The position numbers and the translations under genes were made by a program. The notes under the pieces are model-generated. The model had not been told where the DNA came from. It worked only from the letters and a program-made list of their open reading frames with translations, and ran no database searches. DNA of 26,748 bases, taken from NCBI GenBank assembly GCA_017558425.1, contig JAFYVD010000068.1:1-26748 (forward strand). The letters run 5' to 3'. Numbering within the stretch: position 1 is the first letter of the stretch; each line of letters begins with the position of its first letter. Positions 17,178 through 23,656 of the stretch are shown here, one piece after another. The DNA is from Clostridia bacterium. GTDB lineage: Bacteria > Bacillota_A > Clostridia > RUG12999.

Positions 17178-18521
17178 TTAATAGTTTTTAAACAAAATTG
17201 TTCTGCTGCCCGGGATTATAAACTTATCCGATTTTGTGCCGTCCGGTTCAAGCTCAAGTCCTTCATCAATTATATATGCCTTCATATCGGCATCAAGATT
17301 GGTTTCAATCTCTTTTGCAACATCGGAAGCATTTGAAATAAGCACCGCTTTTTTTCCATCCTTTTCGGCCGCCTGAACATAAAGCTCTTCGCCTGTTATT
17401 TCAGATTCAACCTGATTTCCGAGTGCGTAAAGCTCGCCGAAAGCTTTAAGAGCAAAATAAAGCGGATAAGGCTTTTTGGTGAGCGAATTGAACACCGCCG
17501 CATACATTGAACTACTCATTCTCGCATCATAGAGACAAAGAATATTTGTAGAAGTATCCTGCATCAGGCACATTGTAGCCACGCATTTCGCCGCAGCTTT
17601 AACTGTTCCCTGAAGCTTACTCGTAGGTGCAACGCTCCATTCGTTAAGCTGATTTTCAGCGTACGAACATCCACACTCCGCAAGTTTTTTATCAATATAA
17701 AGTGTGCAGGCAACTGTCTGCTCGGGCGAAAGTCCGTAAGCGTGCCAGGAGAAAAAGTCCATCGGTGCGCCTTCTTTTTTTATGTAGTCCATAAACTCAT
17801 CAAAAAAGTCCAGCATATACTGACCGCGTTCACTCATATAAATATCGGTCGGCATAGGTTCAATATCAAGCCCATATTTTTCAGGGTCTGTGAGCGCAAA
17901 ACCAACACCGCTCGAACCGTAACCGCCAACTTTAATATTGTCTCCGAAAACAGATTTCAGATGCTTTGCCGCAACGGCATAAAATTCATAAAACTGTTCT
18001 TTTGTACCATGCCACATGGAATTAGTCTGAAGATTGGGGCCGTTGTCGGCTTCGTTCCAGATTTCCCAGTATTTTATGTCGTAATGAAACCCGTCAGCCC
18101 ACCCCTCGTTATAGTGACGGATAATGTGCTCACAGATTCTTGCCCATTTCGCAAAATCTTTGGGCGGGAAAATTCTGTACGCTTTTATATAAAAGTAATT
18201 TTCTATCGTTACACCAAGTCTGAAAATGGGGTAACAGTTGTTTTCAATAAGCCCTTTTATCAGAATATCGGTAAAAGCAAAATCATAGTTTTCTTCCTTT
18301 GTTTCATCCGCATCAAAATCACGGAAAATATTGGGTATATCAACCCACAGATTCTGCCCGAACATACCGCCTACATCGTGCAAACGCGAAAACGGAATGT
18401 TTGCATCTTTAAGATATGAAAACGCTTTGGTGTTCGCCCCCTGAAGCGGTGGCTGACCAACTGCATTCATAGCCTTGATTTTACCTTTGACTTTTCCAAA
18501 ATCTACAGTTAATTTTTCCAT
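17178..18521 (-). CDS. GH39-like glycoside hydrolase, copy 1 (probable beta-xylosidase type)
   Basis: Predicted clan GH-A glycosidase (447 aa), most like GH39 beta-xylosidases, cytosolic because there is no signal peptide. Acid/base Glu157 is in YWEIWNEADN (note NEA rather than NEP), and the likely nucleophile Glu294 is in QLNEWS. Other shared blocks are SRLHDVGG (45-52), RLGVTIEN (101-108) and SWHAYG (258-263). It is the most diverged of the four paralogs and the last of the array, 12 nt after copy 2 with AGGAG 8 nt before ATG, so copies 2 and 1 are co-transcribed. GH39 is my best assignment; another GH-A family with the same fold is possible. Substrate is inferred from the neighbouring GH10 gene. 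Confidence 0.8.
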   Translation of the reverse strand: MEKLTVDFGKVKGKIKAMNAVGQPPLQGANTKAFSYLKDANIPFSRLHDVGGMFGQNLWVDIPNIFRDFDADETKEENYDFAFTDILIKGLIENNCYPIFRLGVTIENYFYIKAYRIFPPKDFAKWARICEHIIRHYNEGWADGFHYDIKYWEIWNEADNGPNLQTNSMWHGTKEQFYEFYAVAAKHLKSVFGDNIKVGGYGSSGVGFALTDPEKYGLDIEPMPTDIYMSERGQYMLDFFDEFMDYIKKEGAPMDFFSWHAYGLSPEQTVACTLYIDKKLAECGCSYAENQLNEWSVAPTSKLQGTVKAAAKCVATMCLMQDTSTNILCLYDARMSSSMYAAVFNSLTKKPYPLYFALKAFGELYALGNQVESEITGEELYVQAAEKDGKKAVLISNASDVAKEIETNLDADMKAYIIDEGLELEPDGTKSDKFIIPGSRTILFKNY

Positions 18522-18533
18522 TTTGCATACTCC

Positions 18534-19883
18534 TTAATAGTTCTTAAACAGAATAACCGTATTGGGTTCAATCACAAACTTGCCCGCTTTTGTACCATCA
18601 GTTTCAAGCTGAAGTTTATCGTCCACTATGTATGCAATCATCTCATCGCCGAGATTTGATTCAACTTCTTTCGGTTCTTCGCTGATATTAGAAATCATAA
18701 CTGCCTTTTTATCACCATCTACTGCCGCCTGAATATAAAGCTCTTTTCCTGTTACACCCGATTCCACTTGATTTCCAAGTACATAAAGCTCGCCGAAAGC
18801 TTTAAGCGAATAGTAAAGAGGCAATGTTCTGAACGGGTCTGCCCCGAAAAGTGCCGCATACGCTCCTCCTCTTGCCTTTGCATCATAAATGCACATAATA
18901 TCGATAGAGGAGTCTTGCATTTTCAGCATAGTTGCCGCACAGCGTGCCGACGCTATTTTTGTTCCTCTGAATGTTCTTGTAGGACAAACGCTCCATTCGT
19001 TCACGTGGCTTTCAACATTTGTAAATCCAAGCTGTTCAAATCTATTATCCACAAATTTTGAAGCATTGTAAATCCACATCGGATGTTTTACATATCCGTG
19101 CCATGAATAAAAATCAAACGGGATGTTATTTTTGGCAACATACTCGGTAAATTCCTCAAAGAACTGAACATAGTATTTTCCGTGCTCGTTCATATAGGGG
19201 TCATCCGCAGGAACAGACTCGCAATCAAGACCATATTTCGGGGGATCAATAAGAACATAACTCAATCCGCAACCGCCATACGCGCCAACCTTGATTTCGT
19301 CGCCGAAACAAGCCTTGAGATGTTTTGCCGTAATGCCGTATAATTCATAAAACTCCTCTTTTGTGCCCTTCCAGAGCTGGTTATCTTCAATTCTCGGACC
19401 TTCATTATCGGGTTCACACCACACTTCCCAATACTTTATATTGTAATGGAAGCCATCCGCCCAACCATAGTTATAATGACGGATAACGTGTTCGCAGATT
19501 CTTGCCCATTTTGCAAAATCCTTAGGCGGGAAAATTCTGTATGCCTTTATATAATGCTGATTTTCTATTGTAACACCCAATCTGAAATAAGGCTCAACTC
19601 CGTTATCAATCAAACCCTTAATCAGAATATCGGTAAATGCAAAATCGTAGTTTTCTTCCTTTGTTTCATCCGCCTCAAAATCGCGGAACAGGTTTGGAAT
19701 GTCAACAAATCTGTTGGCGCCGTAAGGGCCGCCTACGTCATGCAGTCTGGAATAAGGAATATTTGCCTCTTTCAGGTAGGAAAACTTTGTTGTGCCGATT
19801 CCCTCAAGCGGCGGCTGACCAACGCCGTGCATCGGCTTGATTTTACCTTTGACTTTACCAAAATCCACTGTTAATTTTTCCAT
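18534..19883 (-). CDS. GH39-like glycoside hydrolase, copy 2, with altered acid/base motif
   Basis: Second paralog (449 aa), no signal peptide. The acid/base region reads YWEVWCEPDN: Glu157 is kept, but the preceding Asn, which contacts the substrate 2-OH in clan GH-A enzymes, is Cys156 (codon TGT, minus strand 19418-19416). The nucleophile Glu296 in HVNEWS is intact, as are the LHDVGG and GVTIEN blocks. It shares near-identical DNA blocks with copy 3. It has its own promoter and a pair of 21-bp repeats upstream, so it heads a two-gene unit with copy 1. Possible outcomes of the Asn-to-Cys change are reduced activity or changed specificity; the sequence cannot say which. Confidence 0.8.
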   Translation of the reverse strand: MEKLTVDFGKVKGKIKPMHGVGQPPLEGIGTTKFSYLKEANIPYSRLHDVGGPYGANRFVDIPNLFRDFEADETKEENYDFAFTDILIKGLIDNGVEPYFRLGVTIENQHYIKAYRIFPPKDFAKWARICEHVIRHYNYGWADGFHYNIKYWEVWCEPDNEGPRIEDNQLWKGTKEEFYELYGITAKHLKACFGDEIKVGAYGGCGLSYVLIDPPKYGLDCESVPADDPYMNEHGKYYVQFFEEFTEYVAKNNIPFDFYSWHGYVKHPMWIYNASKFVDNRFEQLGFTNVESHVNEWSVCPTRTFRGTKIASARCAATMLKMQDSSIDIMCIYDAKARGGAYAALFGADPFRTLPLYYSLKAFGELYVLGNQVESGVTGKELYIQAAVDGDKKAVMISNISEEPKEVESNLGDEMIAYIVDDKLQLETDGTKAGKFVIEPNTVILFKNY

Positions 19884-19916
19884 AACACCATTTTCCTTTC
19901 GGCATCGTTTTTTATT

Positions 19917-19944
19917 ATTTTACCACTGCTTTTTAAAAAAACAA
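19917..19944 (-). promoter_or_regulatory. Promoter of GH39-like copies 2 and 1
   Basis: On the minus strand, -35 TTGTTT (19944-19939), a 16-nt spacer and -10 TAAAAT (19922-19917), about 33 nt upstream of the copy 2 start. The -35 is poor and overlaps the promoter-proximal 21-bp repeat, which is what an activator-dependent promoter looks like. Confidence 0.65.
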
Positions 19945-19979
19945 TGGTATTTTGAGTAAAAACCATGGACTTTCGAGTA
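19938..19979 (-). promoter_or_regulatory. Tandem 21-bp direct repeats, probable AraC-family operator
   Basis: Two abutting 21-nt units, 19979-19959 and 19958-19938 on the minus strand, match at 17 of 21 positions. Both begin TACTC, have an AAA core next to it, a CCAT(G/T)G block and a TTTT end. A 21-bp period places both units on the same DNA face, as AraC-family dimers or paired half-sites require. The second unit overlaps the -35 of the copy 2 promoter. Confidence 0.7.
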
Positions 19980-19989
19980 TTTCTCGCCC

Positions 19990-21339
19990 TTAATAGTTCT
20001 TAAACAGAATAACTGCATTGGGTTCAATCACAAACTTGCCCGCTTTTGTACCATCAGTTTCAAGCTGAAGTTTATCGTCCACTATGTATGCAATCATATC
20101 ATCGCCGAGATTTGATTCAACTTCTTTCGGTTCTTCGCTGATATTAGAAATCATAACTGCCTTTTTATCACCATCTACTGCCGCCTGAACAAAAAGGTCT
20201 TCGTCTGTTATTCCTGATTCAACCTGATTTCCAAGAACATAAAGGTCGCCGAAAGCTTTAAGTGCAAAGTAAAGCGGAGTCGGTCTGAATGGGTCGCTGC
20301 GGAAAAGTGCCGCATAAGCACCCGCTCTTGCTCTTGCATCATAAATGCACATAACGTTTGTAGAAGCATCCTGCATTTTCAGCATGGTTGCCGCACAGCG
20401 TGCCGACGCCATTTTTGTTCCTCTGAATGTTGTTGTAGGACAAACGCTCCATTCATTAACGTGATTTTCAATATTTTCAAACCCGAACTCTTTCAGTTTT
20501 TTATCCATATATCTGGAAGTATTGTAAAGCCACATTGGGTGTTTAACATATCCGTGCCACGAGAAGAAGTCAAACGGGATATTGTTTTTGGCAACATATT
20601 CGATAAATTCTTCAAAGAACTGAACATAGTATTTTCCGTGTTCGTTCATATAAGGGTCATCTGCAGGAACAGCTTCAAATTCAAGACCGTATTTTTCTGG
20701 AGTAATCAGTGTGTAAATCAAACCGCAGCAACCATAACCGCCCACCTTGATTTCGTCGCCGAAACAAGCCTTGAGATGTTTTGCCGCAACGCCGTAGAAT
20801 TCATAGAACTCCTCTTTTGTACCCTTCCACATCTGGTTATCTTCAACTTTCGGACCTTCATTGTCGGGTTCGTTCCAGATTTCCCAGTATTTTATATTGT
20901 AATGGAAGCCGTCCGCCCAACCATAGTTATAATGACGGATAACGTGTTCGCAGATTCTTGCCCATTTTGCAAAATCCTTAGGCGGGAAAATTCTGTATGC
21001 CTTGATTTTGTGGAAGTTTTCTATTGTAACACCCAATCTGAAATAAGGCTCAACTCCGTTATCAATCAAACCCTTAATCAGAATATCGGTAAATGCAAAA
21101 TCGTAGTTTTCTTCCTTTGTTTCATCCGCATCAAAATCGCGGAACAGGTTTGGAATGTCAACAAACATATTTGCACCCATCCAACCGCCTACGTCATGCA
21201 GTCTGGAATAAGGAATGTTCGCATCTTTCAGCCAGGAGAACTTTGTTGTGTTTAGTCCCTCAATCGGCGGCTGTCCAACTGCATGCATCGCCTTGATTTT
21301 ACCTTTTATTTTTCCAAAATCTACAGTTAATTTTTCCAT
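19990..21339 (-). CDS. GH39-like glycoside hydrolase, copy 3
   Basis: Third paralog (449 aa), no signal peptide, with a canonical active site: Glu157 in YWEIWNEPDN and Glu296 in HVNEWS. SRLHDVGG, GVTIEN and SWHGYV blocks are present. The N-terminal segment gives WMGANMF where copy 2 has PYGANRF, and FHKIK where copy 2 has QHYIK. Start: AAAGGGGG lies 8 nt before ATG 21339; a TTG two codons upstream is too close to that site. It follows copy 4 by 14 nt and so belongs to the copy 4 transcript; whether transcription continues into copy 2 is unclear, since no terminator is visible in the gap. Confidence 0.82.
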   Translation of the reverse strand: MEKLTVDFGKIKGKIKAMHAVGQPPIEGLNTTKFSWLKDANIPYSRLHDVGGWMGANMFVDIPNLFRDFDADETKEENYDFAFTDILIKGLIDNGVEPYFRLGVTIENFHKIKAYRIFPPKDFAKWARICEHVIRHYNYGWADGFHYNIKYWEIWNEPDNEGPKVEDNQMWKGTKEEFYEFYGVAAKHLKACFGDEIKVGGYGCCGLIYTLITPEKYGLEFEAVPADDPYMNEHGKYYVQFFEEFIEYVAKNNIPFDFFSWHGYVKHPMWLYNTSRYMDKKLKEFGFENIENHVNEWSVCPTTTFRGTKMASARCAATMLKMQDASTNVMCIYDARARAGAYAALFRSDPFRPTPLYFALKAFGDLYVLGNQVESGITDEDLFVQAAVDGDKKAVMISNISEEPKEVESNLGDDMIAYIVDDKLQLETDGTKAGKFVIEPNAVILFKNY

Positions 21340-21353
21340 TTTCAATTCCCCCT

Positions 21354-22712
21354 TTAATAATTTTTAAATAATACTACTCTGTTAGGAGTAAGCACAAATT
21401 TATCAGCTTTTGTTCCATCTTCTTCAAGATTCATTCCGACATCAATTACATACGCCTTCATATCATCACCGAGGTTGGTGGTGATTTCTTTTGTTTCATC
21501 CGAAATATTTGTAATCAGCACAGCTTTTTTGTTGCCGTCGGTTGCAGCCTGAAGATAAATTCCCTCATCTGCACCCGAAATGTCCGCACGGTTTCCGAGA
21601 GCATAAAGCTCGCCAAATGCCTTGAACGCATAATATACACCGCCCGGTTTAAATGTTGCAAGATCGTAAAATCCGCCGTAAGCACTGATTGAAACAAATC
21701 TTGCATCATAATACATCAGCATACTGGTCTTTTTATCCTGCATTCCGCACAACATCGCTGTTGCACGTCCCGAAGCATAGGGAATCTGTTTGTTTAAAAT
21801 TCTGTTGTGCGAGTGGTTCCACTCGTTCAGATGCGTTTCTAAATCGCCATAGCCGTTTTCTGTCAGCACTTTGTCAACAAAATCTGCCATAACTGACGAA
21901 AATTCAATGGTTGTATAGCAATGCCAGGAGAAGAAATCTATCGGCGACCCATGTTCCTTTATATACTTTATAAAGTTGATGAAAAAGTCCACCCTGTAAA
22001 TTTCCCTGTCCTTTGTGTATCGTTCTTCTTCGCGACGCGGAATATCCATTCCGTACTTTTCGGGATATCCAAAAATCCCGTAAAATCCACATGCACCGTA
22101 TCCGCCCACCTTAATTTCGTCACCAAAACATTTTTTAAGGTGTTTTGAAGTCACGTCATACAGCTCATAATACTGCTCCGCTGTCCCTTTCCACAACTGG
22201 TTGAGTTCGGGCTCTTTGCGATTTTCAGGCTCATTCCAGATTTCCCAGTATTTTATGCCGTAATGATAACCGTCCGCCCAACCATAGTTATAGTGACGGA
22301 TAACGTGTTCACAGATTCTTGCCCATTTTGCAAAATCCTTAGGCGGATAAATTCTGTACGCCTTGATATTAGCCTGATTTTCAATGGTAACACCAAGTCT
22401 GAAATAGGGCTGAACGCCATATTCAATCATACCCTTTATAAGCACATCTGTAAAAGTAAAATCGTAATTTTCTTCTTTCGTCTCGTCCGCATCAAAATCA
22501 CGGAATAAATTCGGGATATCAACAAATCTGTTGCCGCCGAAAGGACCACCTACATCGTGCAGACGCGAATAGGGAATATTTGCATCCGCAAGTATCTGCA
22601 TAGGCGAACAATCAAGCTTGTTGAATCCGCCTGTATACGGTGGCTGTCCAACTGCATGCATGGGCTTGATTTTGCCCGTTATTTTACCGAAATCTACTGT
22701 CAAATTGGTCAT
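21354..22712 (-). CDS. GH39-like glycoside hydrolase, copy 4 (first gene of the array)
   Basis: Fourth paralog (452 aa), no signal peptide. Glu161 in YWEIWNEPEN and Glu297 in HLNEWN are the predicted acid/base and nucleophile. It differs from the others by a three-residue insertion near residue 30-40 (NKLDCSPMQIL) and by different sequence after NEW (HSHNRI instead of SVCPT), so its substrate pocket may differ. The frame is open 14 codons further upstream, but GGAGG stands 8 nt before ATG 22712 and the upstream stretch contains the promoter, so the short start is chosen. It is first in the direction of transcription, downstream of the AraC gene. Confidence 0.82.
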   Translation of the reverse strand: MTNLTVDFGKITGKIKPMHAVGQPPYTGGFNKLDCSPMQILADANIPYSRLHDVGGPFGGNRFVDIPNLFRDFDADETKEENYDFTFTDVLIKGMIEYGVQPYFRLGVTIENQANIKAYRIYPPKDFAKWARICEHVIRHYNYGWADGYHYGIKYWEIWNEPENRKEPELNQLWKGTAEQYYELYDVTSKHLKKCFGDEIKVGGYGACGFYGIFGYPEKYGMDIPRREEERYTKDREIYRVDFFINFIKYIKEHGSPIDFFSWHCYTTIEFSSVMADFVDKVLTENGYGDLETHLNEWNHSHNRILNKQIPYASGRATAMLCGMQDKKTSMLMYYDARFVSISAYGGFYDLATFKPGGVYYAFKAFGELYALGNRADISGADEGIYLQAATDGNKKAVLITNISDETKEITTNLGDDMKAYVIDVGMNLEEDGTKADKFVLTPNRVVLFKNY

Positions 22713-22744
22713 TTTATTTTCCTCCAAAACATTTATTTGCCCTA

Positions 22745-22773
22745 ATGATACCACAGCAAAACTTAAAAGTCAA
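22745..22773 (-). promoter_or_regulatory. Strong promoter of GH39-like copy 4
   Basis: On the minus strand, -35 TTGACT (22773-22768), a 17-nt spacer and -10 TATCAT (22750-22745) preceded by TGG, an extended -10. It is about 33 nt from the copy 4 start. No copy of the 21-bp repeat is seen beside it, so this promoter should be less dependent on the activator than those of GH10 and copy 2. Confidence 0.75.
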
Positions 22774-22784
22774 CCAAAAAACCA

Positions 22785-22799
22785 ACGAATTAAATTCGT
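22785..22799. repeat. Palindrome over the AraC-family gene stop
   Basis: ACGAAT, TAA, ATTCGT: a 15-nt perfect inverted repeat that includes the stop of the regulator gene, followed on the minus strand by TTGG and six T. It could be a weak terminator for the regulator or an operator upstream of the copy 4 promoter; the AT-rich stem makes either call uncertain. Confidence 0.35.
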
Positions 22800-23533
22800 A
22801 AATATTCAGATATGCTTTTGCCTGTAAAATCCTTAAATGCCGTCCTGAAATATTTCACATTTGAAAACCCGCACTTTTCCGAAATCTGCTCATGAGAAAA
22901 GTACCCCGTTTTTAAAAGCTGCTGTGCATACTCCATCCTTATTCCGTTCAAATATTTCTTGGGACTCACGCCGCAACATTGTCGGAACTTTCTCCTGAAC
23001 AACGTTTCGCACATACAGGCATCTCTCGCCAGATGCTCAATGCTGAGCATAGGGTCGGCAAAATTTCTTTTCATATAGTCTGCCGCGTCTGCAATACGCT
23101 TGTCCTTCACTTCTCCCGCAAGAGCCCCGTCCGCCTCAAGTTGTGCCATTATCTCGTAAAACACCGCCGTTGCATTATATTTAAATCCTGGACTTTTTTC
23201 CTTCCATATATTAACAGCTTTTTCAAAAAGCACCCTGTACTTTTCGGGATTTTCGGGAGAAAACACCTCAATCTCCTCCGACACATATCCGTACAGATTA
23301 AAATGAAAAACAAACGCCTCCGAGCCGGGAGCTTCGCAATCGTACGCCAGTCCCGACGGAACTATTACAATATCCCCTGCTTTTGCGGACACTTTTTTTC
23401 CGTTATAACTGTATTTATACCCGGAACTCAAGCGATAGGACATTGCAAAATAAGTTCTGGGCCACGTGAACCATTTGGTTTTTTCCCATGTAAAAAACAG
23501 CACATCTATTAAATTGACTGAAAAATCCTGCAT
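22790..23533 (-). CDS. AraC family transcriptional regulator
   Basis: Predicted regulator (247 aa). The N-terminal half is a cupin-like sensor (SGYKYSYNGKKVSAKAGDIVIVPSGLAYD, split at residues 37-65). The C-terminal half is the AraC two-HTH domain: first HTH about 164-187 (SIEHLARDACMCETLFRRKF), then the family motif GVSPKKYLNGIRM (188-200), second HTH about 212-235 (FSHEQISEKCGFSNVKYFRTAF). ATG 23533 follows TGGAGG. It diverges from the GH10 gene and precedes the GH39-like array, so it is the obvious candidate activator of both, sensing a xylose-type or oligosaccharide ligand. One repeat of the putative operator lies inside its own promoter, suggesting autoregulation. Confidence 0.9.
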   Translation of the reverse strand: MQDFSVNLIDVLFFTWEKTKWFTWPRTYFAMSYRLSSGYKYSYNGKKVSAKAGDIVIVPSGLAYDCEAPGSEAFVFHFNLYGYVSEEIEVFSPENPEKYRVLFEKAVNIWKEKSPGFKYNATAVFYEIMAQLEADGALAGEVKDKRIADAADYMKRNFADPMLSIEHLARDACMCETLFRRKFRQCCGVSPKKYLNGIRMEYAQQLLKTGYFSHEQISEKCGFSNVKYFRTAFKDFTGKSISEYLRI

Positions 23534-23551
23534 AATATCGCCTCCACGTCA

Positions 23552-23580
23552 ATATTATCACTTTCCGTGCCGAAAATCAA
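23552..23580 (-). promoter_or_regulatory. Promoter of the AraC-family gene
   Basis: On the minus strand, -35 TTGATT (23580-23575), a 17-nt spacer and -10 TAATAT (23557-23552), about 19 nt from the start codon. The distal TGCCGAAAAT repeat (23568-23577) lies within the spacer and -35, so a bound regulator would block this promoter. Confidence 0.65.
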
Positions 23581-23620
23581 GCTTTTTATGCCAAAAATAC
23601 AGTTTAATTGTGCCGAAAAT
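23568..23620 (+). promoter_or_regulatory. Triple direct repeat TGCC(G/A)AAAAT, probable AraC-family operator
   Basis: Three copies in the divergent gap between the regulator and GH10 genes: TGCCGAAAAT (23568-23577), TGCCAAAAAT (23589-23598) and TGCCGAAAAT (23611-23620). Start-to-start distances are 21 and 22 nt, two helical turns, all in GH10 orientation. The last ends 4 nt before the GH10 -10 box and the first overlaps the regulator promoter. Confidence 0.72.
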
Positions 23621-23630
23621 ATGATATAAT
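23602..23630 (+). promoter_or_regulatory. Promoter of the GH10 gene (activator-dependent type)
   Basis: A consensus -10 TATAAT (23625-23630) lies 26 nt upstream of ATG 23657. At the expected -35 position there is only GTTTAA/TTTAAT (23602-23608), far from TTGACA. A good -10 with a poor -35 next to phased repeats suggests activation by the divergent AraC-family protein. Confidence 0.65.
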
Positions 23631-23656
23631 GAAGAAAAAAAACGGAGGTAGATACT

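Noticed and set aside
20461..21255. 264-aa plus-strand open frame antisense to GH39-like copy 3, with similar frames antisense to copies 1 (17742-18419) and 2 (19446-19874)
   Set aside because: They recur only because the paralogs share codons; no ribosome binding site, and the sense frames carry clear catalytic motifs.
22713..22754. 14-codon N-terminal extension of GH39-like copy 4
   Set aside because: Overlaps the ribosome binding site and the -10 box; the other copies start at the M(E/T)(K/N)LTVDFGK position.
23568..23620. Possible catabolite-repression (cre) site in the repeat region
   Set aside because: The repeats are direct, not the palindromic TGWAAN..NTTWCA form; fits AraC-type sites better.
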